Origin: Isoptericola sp.
Lineage (GTDB): Bacteria; Actinomycetota; Actinomycetes; Actinomycetales; Cellulomonadaceae
DNA: 34,988 nucleotides
Assembly (NCBI GenBank): GCA_031180595.1
Contig: JAPSLQ010000012.1
Coordinates: forward strand, 3,816-38,803
Direction: 5' to 3'
Positions 7,568 through 17,100 of this stretch are shown here, one piece after another. Position 1 is the first letter of the stretch. Every line of letters begins with the position of its first letter. The notes under the pieces were generated by a model. That model saw only the letters and a program-made list of their open reading frames with translations, had not been told where the DNA came from and made no database searches. Position numbers and translations under genes: made by a program.

Positions 7568-10264
7568 ATGGCGACCCGGACACCCGCCCGGAGGACCTCC
7601 GGGACTCCTCGGGCACCGCAGCGGGCCGCGACGAGCTCGGCACGCACGCGTTCCGTGGCGGCGCCGACCGGTCGCGCGCCGAGCCGCGCCCGCAAGGGCA
7701 CGGCGAGCGGCAAGGGCGGCAACGGCCGCGGGGCCCCCGCCCGGCGGCCTGCCCGCGGCGCGCCGCCGTGGCCCGTGCGCGCGGCGCGGGGGCTGTACCT
7801 GGGCGTCGCCCACGGCCTGGGTGCCGTGGTCCGCAGCATCACCAAGGGAGCGAGAGACCTGGAACCCGAGCACCGCCGTGACGGCGTCGCCTTCTTCCTC
7901 ATCGCGCTCGCGCTCGTCGTGGCGGCGCGCGAGTGGTGGGGGATATCCGGCACCTTCGGGGTGGTCGTGCACGCCGTCGTGGCCGGGACGGTCGGCCTCG
8001 CCGGCGTCGCGGTGCCCGTGCTGCTCCTCTGGCTCGGCGCGCGCGTCATGCGCCACCCCGAGCGGGCCCAGGCGAACTCGCGCGTCGCGATCGGCCTGTC
8101 GTTCATCGTCGTCTCCGTCTGCGCGCTCGTCGCGATCTCGGAGGACCTGCCCTCGCCGTCGGACGGGTTCAGGGCGCTGCAGGACGCCGGCGGGATCGTC
8201 GGGTACCTCGCGGCGACCCCGGTCGTCACGGGCGTGACCGAGTGGGTGGCCGTGCCGCTGTTCCTCCTGCTCGGCTTCTTCGGGCTCCTGGTCGTCACGG
8301 CGACGCCCGTGCACCGCATCCCCGAGCGGCTGCGCGGCCTGTACGACCGGCTCACGGGCAACCACCACCACGCCGAGGACGACGACGGGCTCGAGCTCGC
8401 CGAGGGGTTCTCGCGCCACGACGGGAGCGACGAGACACCGCCGCGCAAGCGCCGCACGCGCAAGACCAAGGCGATGCGCGAGGCCGAGGCCGCGGAGCGG
8501 GCGGCCCGGTACGCCGGGGACGAGGCGTTCGAGAAGGCGGCGACGCTCGAGAAGCCCGGCGACCCGCCGGCGCGCGCCGACAGGGCCGCGCCCACGCAGG
8601 TCGTGGCGGCCGGCGGGACCCCTCCCGTCGACGACCCCGAGCCGCCGTCGCCCGCGCTGGTGCCGGACGCACCGCCGTCGGACACACCGGCGCCGAACCT
8701 GCCGGTGCCGATGGGCCGCGCCGAGCAGCCGATGCTCGAGGGCGACACGGTCTACCTGCTCCCCGACGAGCAGGCCCTCGTCAAGGGCGCCCCGCACAAG
8801 ACCCGGTCGGCCGTCAACGACCGGGTCGTCGAGGCGCTCACGAAGGTCTTCGCCGACTTCGACGTGGACGCCCAGGTCACCGGCTTCACGCGCGGCCCGA
8901 CGGTCACGCGCTACGAGGTCGAGGTGGGGCCGAAGGTCAAGGTCGAGCGCATCACGTCGCTGTCGAACAACATCGCGTACGCGGTGGCGAGTGCCGACGT
9001 GCGGATCCTCTCGCCGATCCCCGGCAAGTCGGCGATCGGCATCGAGATCCCCAACGCGGACCGCGAGACCGTCGTCCTCGGCGACGTGCTGCGGTCGTCC
9101 GCGGCCCGCCGGACCGAGCACCCGATGGTCATGGGCGTCGGCAAGGACGTCGAGGGCGGGTACGTCGTCGCGAACCTCGCGAAGATGCCGCACATCCTCG
9201 TCGCGGGCGCCACGGGCGCGGGCAAGTCGAGCTTCATCAACTCGATGATCACGTCGATCCTCATGCGGGCCACGCCCGAGCAGGTCCGCATGATCCTGGT
9301 CGACCCGAAGCGCGTCGAGCTGACGATCTACGAGGGCATCCCGCACCTCATCACGCCCATCATCACCAACCCGAAGAAGGCCGCCGAGGCGCTCGACTGG
9401 GTCGTGCGGGAGATGGACGCCCGCTACGACGACCTCGCGATGTTCGGCTACAAGCACGTCGACGACTTCAACGCCGCGGTGCGCTCGGGCAAGGTCAAGC
9501 CGCTGCCGGGCTCGGAGCGCAAGATCGCGCCGTACCCGTACCTGCTCGTCGTCGTCGACGAGCTCGCCGACCTCATGATGGTCGCGCCGCGCGACGTCGA
9601 GGCGTCGATCCAGCGCATCACGCAGCTCGCGCGGGCCGCCGGCATCCACCTCGTCCTGGCCACCCAGCGCCCGTCCGTCGACGTCGTCACGGGCCTCATC
9701 AAGGCCAACGTGCCGTCGCGGCTCGCGTTCGCGACGTCGTCGGTCACGGACTCGCGCGTCGTCCTCGACCAGCCCGGCGCGGAGAAGCTCATCGGCCAGG
9801 GTGACGCGCTGTTCCTGCCCATGGGTGCCGCCAAGCCCATGCGCGTGCAGGGGGCCTGGGTCACCGAGTCCGAGGTCCACACGGTCGTCGAGCACGTCAA
9901 GGCACAGCTCAAGCCGGTCTACCGGGAGGACGTCACCGCGCCCGCGGCCGCCAAGAAGCAGGTCGACGACGACATCGGCGACGACCTCGACCTGCTGCTG
10001 CAGGCGGCCGAGCTGGTCGTGACGACGCAGTTCGGCTCGACGTCCATGCTCCAGCGCAAGCTGCGGGTCGGCTTCGCCAAGGCCGGGCGCCTCATGGACC
10101 TCCTCGAGTCGCGGGAGATCGTCGGGCCGTCCGAGGGCTCCAAGGCGCGCGAGGTGCTGGTCCAGCCGGACGACCTCCCCTCGGCGCTCGCCCTCATCCG
10201 CGGGGAGTCGGCGCCGGTCTACGACCAGGACGAGGCGTCCGCCCCGGACCCGGCCGAGGACTAG
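7568..10264 (+). CDS. ftsK: DNA translocase FtsK/SpoIIIE
   Basis: N-terminal TM segments, Walker A VAGATGAGKSSFINSM, Walker B YLLVVVDELADLMM, ATQRPSVDVVTGLIKANVPSRLAF, C-terminal gamma wHTH. Confidence 0.96.
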   Translation: MATRTPARRTSGTPRAPQRAATSSARTRSVAAPTGRAPSRARKGTASGKGGNGRGAPARRPARGAPPWPVRAARGLYLGVAHGLGAVVRSITKGARDLEPEHRRDGVAFFLIALALVVAAREWWGISGTFGVVVHAVVAGTVGLAGVAVPVLLLWLGARVMRHPERAQANSRVAIGLSFIVVSVCALVAISEDLPSPSDGFRALQDAGGIVGYLAATPVVTGVTEWVAVPLFLLLGFFGLLVVTATPVHRIPERLRGLYDRLTGNHHHAEDDDGLELAEGFSRHDGSDETPPRKRRTRKTKAMREAEAAERAARYAGDEAFEKAATLEKPGDPPARADRAAPTQVVAAGGTPPVDDPEPPSPALVPDAPPSDTPAPNLPVPMGRAEQPMLEGDTVYLLPDEQALVKGAPHKTRSAVNDRVVEALTKVFADFDVDAQVTGFTRGPTVTRYEVEVGPKVKVERITSLSNNIAYAVASADVRILSPIPGKSAIGIEIPNADRETVVLGDVLRSSAARRTEHPMVMGVGKDVEGGYVVANLAKMPHILVAGATGAGKSSFINSMITSILMRATPEQVRMILVDPKRVELTIYEGIPHLITPIITNPKKAAEALDWVVREMDARYDDLAMFGYKHVDDFNAAVRSGKVKPLPGSERKIAPYPYLLVVVDELADLMMVAPRDVEASIQRITQLARAAGIHLVLATQRPSVDVVTGLIKANVPSRLAFATSSVTDSRVVLDQPGAEKLIGQGDALFLPMGAAKPMRVQGAWVTESEVHTVVEHVKAQLKPVYREDVTAPAAAKKQVDDDIGDDLDLLLQAAELVVTTQFGSTSMLQRKLRVGFAKAGRLMDLLESREIVGPSEGSKAREVLVQPDDLPSALALIRGESAPVYDQDEASAPDPAED

Positions 10265-10319
10265 AGGGCCCCGCCTCTGCCCTCGTGCCCGGGGCGTCGA
10301 CGGAGCGCGCCCGGCGCGC

Positions 10320-11582
10320 TCAGGGCTGGGTGCGCGGGACGACGACGGGCGGCTCGCCCGTCGGCTGCGGCGGCTCGCGTCGCTCCGGTGCCGCGTCGCC
10401 GACGGCGTCGCGCACCCGCTGCTCGCGGAGCACCAGCTCGTCGCGGTCGAGCGTGCCTGCGGTCGGGTCGGCGAGCGCGTCCGGCAGCGCCCGCAGCCGG
10501 TGGCCCGCCGCACGGTCCACCGTCGTCGCCGTCCAGGCGACGTCGGCGACGCGTGCGGGCGCTCCGGGCCGCGGACGTTCGACCGTCGCGCTGAGGAGGA
10601 CGCCGTTGCTGGTGCGGGCGTCGCAGCACTCCGCGGACTGGTTCGACAGCATGTTCCCGAGCCCGAACGCGACCCACATGCCCGTGCCGTCCGGCCCGCC
10701 GTCGAGCCGCTCGATGCGCTGCGGGACGTGCGCGTGGTGGCCGATGACGAGGTCGACGAGCCCCGAGCCGGCGAGCGCCGCGGTGACCTCGGTCTGCTGG
10801 TCCGTGAGGTTCTCGGTGTACTCGACCCCGGCGTGCAGCGAGACGAGAACCAGGTCCGCCCCGGCGTCGCGTGCGGCCCGGGCGTCCGCCACGAGGGCCG
10901 CCGCGTCGATCAGGTCGACCGACCAGGGTGCGTCTGCGGGGACGGGCAGCCCGTTCGTCCCGTACGTCGCCGAGAGGTGGGCGACCGTCACGGGCCGCGT
11001 GCCGCGGTCCAGCTCGTACAGCTGGGGTCGCGCCTGCTCCTCGGCGGTGCGGGCGGTGCCCACGTGTCCCAGCCCGGCGGCGTCGAGCTCGTCGAGCGTG
11101 GCGACCACGCCGTCGAAGCCCCGGTCGAGCGAGTGGTTCGAGGCCGTGGAGCAGCCGTCCCAACCCTGCTCGGCCAGGTCGCGCACGAGCGTCGCAGGCG
11201 CCCCGAACATCGGGTACCCGCTCGGGCTCGTGCCCGCGGGCGCGACGGGCACCTCGAGGTGGCACAGCGCGAGGTCAGCGGCGCCGACCCATGCGTCGAG
11301 GCCGGCCAGGAGCGGGCTGAAGTCGGTCGACCCGTCGCCGGTCCGAGCCGAGCGCAGGACCGGTGTGTGCGTCAGCACGTCCCCGGCCGCGACCACGGTG
11401 AACGTCGCCGGGGGAGCCGGGGCGGGCGGCGCGGACTTCGCGACGACCGGCGCGGGCGTCGCCGTCACGGTCGGGGCGACGTCGGGCCCGGAGTCGGGCA
11501 CGGCGGAGCAGGCGGTCACCGTGGCGGCCGTGGCGGCCAGCACCACGGCACCTGCGCTACGACGTCGGGCGCGGAGGGTCAC
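10320..11582 (-). CDS. CapA family lipoprotein (metallophosphatase-like)
   Basis: Lipobox-like VTACSAVPDSG; TFVVAAGDVLTH, NHSLDRGFDGVVATLDELDAAGLGHVGTAR, VSLHAGVEYT, IGHHAHVPQ typical of PgsA/CapA family. Confidence 0.85.
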   Translation of the reverse strand: MTLRARRRSAGAVVLAATAATVTACSAVPDSGPDVAPTVTATPAPVVAKSAPPAPAPPATFTVVAAGDVLTHTPVLRSARTGDGSTDFSPLLAGLDAWVGAADLALCHLEVPVAPAGTSPSGYPMFGAPATLVRDLAEQGWDGCSTASNHSLDRGFDGVVATLDELDAAGLGHVGTARTAEEQARPQLYELDRGTRPVTVAHLSATYGTNGLPVPADAPWSVDLIDAAALVADARAARDAGADLVLVSLHAGVEYTENLTDQQTEVTAALAGSGLVDLVIGHHAHVPQRIERLDGGPDGTGMWVAFGLGNMLSNQSAECCDARTSNGVLLSATVERPRPGAPARVADVAWTATTVDRAAGHRLRALPDALADPTAGTLDRDELVLREQRVRDAVGDAAPERREPPQPTGEPPVVVPRTQP

Positions 11583-11646
11583 GCGGGCAGCGTAGTCCGT
11601 CGCGGGGCCCGCACGTACGCCCGTCCGGGCGCACGGCACGCCCCAG

Positions 11647-11658
11647 TAGGGTGGAGGC
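11647..11658 (+). promoter_or_regulatory. -10 TAGGGT + 6-nt spacer to pgsA GTG (leaderless promoter)
   Basis: TAGGGT GGAGGC GTG. Confidence 0.6.
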
Positions 11659-12261
11659 GTGTCGGAACAGCACCCGTCCCCGTGGAACGTCGCCAACGCG
11701 GTGACGATGGCGCGCATCGCCCTCGTCCCGGTCTTCGCGTGGGCTCTCCTCGTCGACGGCGGGCAGTCGGTGACGTGGCGCCTCGTCGCGACGGGGGTGT
11801 TCGTCGTCGCGGCCCTGAGCGACCGGCTCGACGGCCACCTCGCCCGCTCGAGGGGGCTCGTCACGGACCTCGGCAAGCTCCTCGACCCCATCGCCGACAA
11901 GGCGCTCGTCGGGGCCGCGCTCGTCCTGCTGTGGTGGCCGCTCGACGAGCTGCCGTGGTGGGTGCCCGCCGTGATCCTCGTGCGCGAGCTCGGCATCACG
12001 GCCATGCGCATGGTCCTGCTCCGGTACGCGGTCATGCCCGCGTCGCGCGGTGGCAAGATCAAGACGGTCCTGCAGACCGTCGCCATCACGGTGTTCCTGC
12101 TGCCGCTCGACCACCTGCCCGACCTCGTGCGCCTCACGGCGTGGGTCGTCATGGTCGCAGCCATCGCGGTCACCGTCGTCACAGGCGTCGACTACGCGGC
12201 GCAGGGCTGGCGGCTGCGGCGCGCCGCCCGTGCGGGGGCGCCGGGGACGCCCGCGGTGTGA
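11659..12261 (+). CDS. pgsA: CDP-diacylglycerol--glycerol-3-phosphate 3-phosphatidyltransferase
   Basis: CDP-alcohol phosphatidyltransferase motif [28 protein letters not shown] (DG..AR........G...D...D). Confidence 0.93.
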   Translation: MSEQHPSPWNVANAVTMARIALVPVFAWALLVDGGQSVTWRLVATGVFVVAALSDRLDGHLARSRGLVTDLGKLLDPIADKALVGAALVLLWWPLDELPWWVPAVILVRELGITAMRMVLLRYAVMPASRGGKIKTVLQTVAITVFLLPLDHLPDLVRLTAWVVMVAAIAVTVVTGVDYAAQGWRLRRAARAGAPGTPAV

Positions 12262-12722
12262 CCGCCCGCGACGTGCTCGCGAGCCTCGCCGCGCGCGGGT
12301 GGACGCTGGGCGTCGCCGAGTCGCTCACGGGAGGTCTGGTCGCCGCCGAGCTCGTGGCCGTGCCCGGCGCCTCCGCCGTCGTGCGCGGCGGCGTCGTGGC
12401 CTACGCCACCGACCTCAAGCACGAGCTGCTCGGCGTGCCGGCGGACCTGCTGGCCGCACGGGGCGCGGTCGACCCCGACGTCGCGCGGCACATGGCCCGC
12501 GGCGTGCGGGTGCGGACCGGGGCCGACGTCGGCCTCGCGACGACGGGTGTCGCCGGTCCCGACCCGCAGGACGGCAAGGCGCCGGGCCTCGTCTTCGTCG
12601 CGGTCAGCACTCCGGACGGGGACGAGGTGCGCCGCGTCGACGCGACGGGCGACCGCGCCGCGGTCCGGCGCACGGCGGTGGAGGCGGCGCTGGGCCTGGC
12701 GCACGAGGTGCTCGCCGGGTGA
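12258..12722 (+). CDS. cinA: CinA family protein (C-terminal nicotinamide-nucleotide amidase-like domain)
   Basis: [46 protein letters not shown] overlap with pgsA stop. Confidence 0.9.
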   Translation: MTARDVLASLAARGWTLGVAESLTGGLVAAELVAVPGASAVVRGGVVAYATDLKHELLGVPADLLAARGAVDPDVARHMARGVRVRTGADVGLATTGVAGPDPQDGKAPGLVFVAVSTPDGDEVRRVDATGDRAAVRRTAVEAALGLAHEVLAG

Positions 12723-12737
12723 AGATCCTGCGTCCTT

Positions 12738-12759
12738 CCGCGGGCCGGCGGACCCGCGG
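12738..12759 (+). terminator. possible weak hairpin after pgsA-cinA
   Basis: 7-bp inverted repeat CCGCGGG-CCGGCGGA-CCCGCGG in the 212-bp gap before the next gene; no U-tract. Confidence 0.3.
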
Positions 12760-12934
12760 GAACACGGGTGCGCCGGGGATCGTTCATCCTGGTGTGATCG
12801 CCAAGAGGCCACAGAGCCGTATCGATGTTCGCCCCGCCCGGCATGATGTCGGCGGGTCACGGTACGGTGGATCTACCCCCGCGCCAGGGGGACCAACGAG
12901 GCCGGTAGGACCGGGTACGGGAAGGGGGCGCGAG

Positions 12935-13282
12935 ATGGTCGTTCTACGACGTGAGATCGGAGACGTGCTGCGTGACGCGCGGCAGCGTCAGGGGCGCACC
13001 CTGCGTGAGGTTTCCTCGGCAGCCCGGGTCTCGCTCGGGTACCTCAGCGAGGTCGAGCGAGGTCAGAAGGAGGCGTCGTCCGAGCTGCTCGCCTCGATCT
13101 GCGAGGCGCTCGACGTGCCGATGTCGCTGGTGCTGCGCGAGGTGAGCGACCGGATCGCGGCCGCCGAGGGCCTGCACATCCCGGACACGATCCCGGCGGA
13201 CGTCTACGCCGGGCTGCTCGGCCGCGGGGACGACGCCCGGCGCGGCGGCGCGCTGCGCGAGGACCTGGCGCCGGTCGGCTGA
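12935..13282 (+). CDS. clgR: ClgR-like XRE family transcriptional regulator
   Basis: [65 protein letters not shown]; pgsA-cinA neighbourhood typical of clgR. Confidence 0.85.
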   Translation: MVVLRREIGDVLRDARQRQGRTLREVSSAARVSLGYLSEVERGQKEASSELLASICEALDVPMSLVLREVSDRIAAAEGLHIPDTIPADVYAGLLGRGDDARRGGALREDLAPVG

Positions 13283-13301
13283 CCTGCACGAGCCGAGGCT
13301 C

Positions 13302-13339
13302 ACGAGGGGCGCTCCACCCACCGGTGGGGCGCCCCTCGT
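13302..13339. terminator. bidirectional hairpin terminator between convergent clgR and nei2-like gene
   Basis: 17-bp stem with one G-T pair: ACGAGGGGCGCTCCACC - CACC - GGTGGGGCGCCCCTCGT. Confidence 0.75.
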
Positions 13340-13357
13340 CGTCTCCACCCCTCGTGC

Positions 13358-14149
13358 CTACCGCGGCGCCTGGCAGGCCGGGCACCAGAAGACCGGGCGG
13401 TCGTAGGGCGCCTCGTTCGCCCGGCCCACCGCCACCGGGGTGCGGCAGCGTCGGCACGGCCGGCGGGCCCGGCCGTGCACCGCCGGCTCGACGGCACCCA
13501 GCCCGCGCGAGCGCCCGACCTCGACGCTGCGGCCCATGAGCCGGCGCGCGGTGAGCAGCAGCGCGCGGCCGCCGTCGGCGTCGAGCCGGTCGGCCGGCGT
13601 CCACGGCCACAGCCGGAGCGCGAACAGGGTCTCGGCCATCCAGATCGTGCCGAGCCCCGCCACCACGCGCTGGTCCAGGAGCACCTCGCACAGCGGGCGC
13701 CCACCCTGTGCGGCGAGCCGGCGCAGCCCTTCGGTCAGGCCGGCGTCGGGGAAGTCGTCGGCGAGGACGTCCGGCCCGAGGTGGCCGACCAGGCGGGCCT
13801 CGTCGCGCGTGCGGACCAGGTCGAGCATCCCGAGGTGCCAGCCGACGCAGGTCCAGGAGGACGTCCCGAGGACGGCCCGCACGGACGGGTGGCGTGCCGC
13901 CGCCTGCCGCGTGCCCGTCGGGTGCACCCGCCAGTAGCCGTCCATGCGCAGGTGCGTGTGCAGCGTGCGCCCGTCGTCGAAGCGCGTGAGCAGGTGCTTG
14001 CCGTACGCGACGCACTCCGTGACGGTCGCCCCGACGAGCCGGGCGGCGCCCGCGGTCGGCCAGCGCAGCTCCGCGCGGTCCAGCGGCACGCCGCGCAGCG
14101 CCGCGTCGAGTCGGGCGGCCGTGAGCCGCAGCACGTCGCCCTCGGGCAT
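13358..14149 (-). CDS. Fpg/Nei family DNA glycosylase (Nei2-like)
   Basis: MPEGDVLRLTAARLDAAL N-terminus, HTHLRMDGYW, QRVVAGLGTIWMAETLF (H2TH), zinc finger CRRCRTPV...RPVFWCPACQ. Confidence 0.92.
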   Translation of the reverse strand: MPEGDVLRLTAARLDAALRGVPLDRAELRWPTAGAARLVGATVTECVAYGKHLLTRFDDGRTLHTHLRMDGYWRVHPTGTRQAAARHPSVRAVLGTSSWTCVGWHLGMLDLVRTRDEARLVGHLGPDVLADDFPDAGLTEGLRRLAAQGGRPLCEVLLDQRVVAGLGTIWMAETLFALRLWPWTPADRLDADGGRALLLTARRLMGRSVEVGRSRGLGAVEPAVHGRARRPCRRCRTPVAVGRANEAPYDRPVFWCPACQAPR

Positions 14150-14150
14150 C

Positions 14151-17100
14151 TCAGCCTCTCGCGAGCCGCAGGCCGCGCGGCGTGACGCCGAAGCCCGCGT
14201 CGAGCAGCGCCGCAGCCACGGGCGTGCGGTCGCGTGCGGCGGCGAGCGCCGGCACGCCGTCGACGCGCTGGACGAGCAGGCGGCCGAGGCGGCCTGCCGC
14301 GGCCGCGCCCGCGAGCTCGGCGACGGCGGCCGCGAGGCGGCGTCCGCCGGGACCGAACGAGAGCAGAGTGCGGCCGCCCCGCTCGACGTAGAGCGCGAGG
14401 TCGCCGTCGACGAGCACGACGACGCCGCCCGCCTTCCGGCCCGGACGGTGGGCGGTGCCGTCGGCCCCGTCCCCCGGCGCGGCCGTGGGCGGCGGGGGCC
14501 ACGCCAGCGCCGCGCCGTACGGGTTCGCCGGGTCGGTGGCCGCGAGGAGCACGGCGTGGTGGCGGGGCCCGCCCGGACCGGGAGGGCCCTCGTCCTGGGC
14601 GCGCTCCGCCTCCAGGACGCGCGCGCGGTCGCCGGCGTCGACGCGGAGCTGGTCGACCGCGCCAGGCAGGGCGAACTGCGAGCCGCCCAGGTGCTCGACG
14701 AAGTAGCCCCGGCGCACCGCTCCCCGCTCCTCGAGCTCGGTCAGGACGCGGTACACGCCGCGGAACTGCGCCGTGACGCCCTCGGCCGGTGCGACCGCGC
14801 GGGTGAGCACACCGTGCCGGTCCAGCAGCACCTGGGTGAGCGCGTGCGTGCGCAGCGTCGGATCGGTCTCGCGCGACGGGAGCGCCGACCAGCGGCCGCC
14901 GCCCCCGCGCGGGGTCGGCGCGGTCGTGGCCGCGGCGGGACGCGCCACGGCGAAGCGGGAGCGGCGCACCGGCCGGGCGCGGCCCGGCTGGCGCGGTGCC
15001 CGGTGGGCGCCCCCGGCGCCGCCGAGGTTCTCGCGCAGGACCCCGAGCCCGTCGTTGGTCACGTGCCCGGCCCACACGAGATCCCAGAGGGCCTCCAGCA
15101 CCGCGGTGGCCGGTGCGCCCGTGAGGTCGGCGAGCCGGGGCAGGAAGAACCCGCCGGACCCCGTGAGCAGGTCGAGGACCGCGCGGTGCAGGTCGGTGTC
15201 GAGCGGTCCGCCCTCGGCGACGTCGTCCGGCGGCCGGAGCGTGAGCGGGGCCCCGTCGGACAGGTGGAGGCTCACGAGCCCGTCGCCACCCCCCGACCCG
15301 GGCAGCCGGGCGTGCCCGCACCACAGCACCTCGCCCGTGGTCGTCAGCTCGTCGAGCATCGCGGGCGAGTAGTCCGGCACGCGTGCGGGCAGCACGAGCG
15401 TCTCGAGCGCCGACGCCGGCACGGCGGCACCCGAGAGCTGCTCGACCACGCGGAGCACGCCGTCGAGCCCGCGCAGCGCCCCCGCGCCCGACGCGATCCC
15501 GTGCCACCGCGGCAGGAACACGCCGAGCGCCTCGGGCTCGACCGGCTCCACCTCGGCCCGCAGCGCGGCGAGCGACCGACGGCGCAGGGTGCGGAGCACC
15601 TCGGGGTCGCACCACTCGTCCCCCGTGCCGCCGAGCGCCTCGGGCCGCAGCCGACCGCGCGCCAGCACGCCCGCCGTCTCCAGCCGCGCCAGGGCCTGAG
15701 CGGCGACGGCGACGCCCAGCCCGAAGCGCCGCGCGACGTCGACGACGCCGAACGGGCCGTGCGTGCGCGCGTGGCGCCGCAGCAGGTCGCCGAGCGGGTC
15801 GGCGACCGGTTCCGTGAAGGCCTCCGGCACGCCCACGGGCAGCGCCACGCCGAGCGCGTCGCGCAGCCGTCCGGCGTCCTCCGCGACGGCCCACTGCTCG
15901 GCGTCGTCGCCCTCGAGCCCGCCGAGGCGGACGCGGATGACGCGCCGCGCCCGCTCGAGCTCGGTCAGCCAGCCGGCCACGTCGTCGCGCACCTCCTCGC
16001 GCGTGCGCTCCCGCAGCGCCGCGAGCGGGTGCGGCCCGGTGCGGCGCAGCACGTCCCACAGGTCCTCGGCGTGCCGGGCCCGTCGTTCGGGTGCGAGCGC
16101 CTGGAGCTCGGCCTCGGTGCGCTCGATCGCGGCGGGGTCGAGCAGGTCGGCGAGCTGGGTCGCGCCCTGCTCGCCGAGCAGCTCGGCCAGCAGCGTCGGG
16201 TCGAGCGAGAGCGCGGCTGCGCGCCGCTCCGCGAGCGGGGCGTCGCCGTCGTACAGGAACTGGGCGGTGTACCCGAACAGGAGCGACTGGGCGAACGGCG
16301 AGGGCGACGGCGTGGTGACCTCCACGAGCCGCACCCGTCCCGCCGCGAGGTCGGCCATGAGGTCGCGCAGCGCGGCGACGTCGAAGTCGTCCTGCAGGCA
16401 CTCGCGCGCGGCCTCGAGCACGATCGGGAACTCGGGGAACTGCGAGGCGACCTGGAGCAGCTGCGCCGCGCGCTGACGCTGCTGCCACAGCGGCTGACGC
16501 CGGTCGGGCCGGCGCCGCGGCAGCAGCAGGGCGCGTGCCGCCGCCTCGCGGAAGCGGGCCGCGAACATGATCGACGAGCCGAGCTCGCCGCGGACGGCGT
16601 CGAGCACCTCGTCGGGGTCGACGAGCAGGTCCTCGGCCGTGACGCCCGGTGTGACCGCCGGGCCGCCGTCGCCCGTGCCGCCCCCGCCCAGGTCCCAGCC
16701 CGTGCCGCCCCCGCCCAGGTCCCAGCCGGTGCTGCCCCCGCCCAGGTCCCAGCCCGAGTCGCCGGCGTCGGGCAGCCGCAGCACGATGCCGTCGTCGGCG
16801 TGCATCGCCGCGACGTCGAGCCCGTACCGCTCGCGCAGGCGAGCGCCCACGACGAGCGCCCACGGCGCGTGCACGCGCGCGCCGAACGGGGAGTGGATCA
16901 CCACGCGCCAGTCGCCGAGCTCGTCGCGGAAACGCTCGACGACGACCGTCCGGTCGTCGGGCAGCCGGCCCGTCGCGTCGCGCTGCTCGGTGAGGTAGGC
17001 CGCCAGGTTGTCGGCCGCCCAGGCGTCGAGCCCGGCGTCGCGCAGACGGGCGCGCCCGAGCTCGCCGTCGGCGCTGAGCGTCGCGTCGGTCTCGCGCACG

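Noticed and set aside
10303-10321. GAGCGCGC-CCG-GCGCGCTC hairpin between ftsK and capA-like gene
   Set aside because: Short 8-bp GC stem overlapping the capA-like stop codon; such repeats are common in this base composition.
6908-10513. 1201-aa minus-strand ORF antisense to ftsK
   Set aside because: No recognisable domains and Arg/Asp/His-biased composition; the sense strand is FtsK with Walker motifs.
12824-12842. TGTTCGCCCCGCCCGGCA as a ClgR autoregulatory site
   Set aside because: Only the GTTCGC half matches what I recall of ClgR motifs; the second half lacks GCG, so not supportable without alignment.
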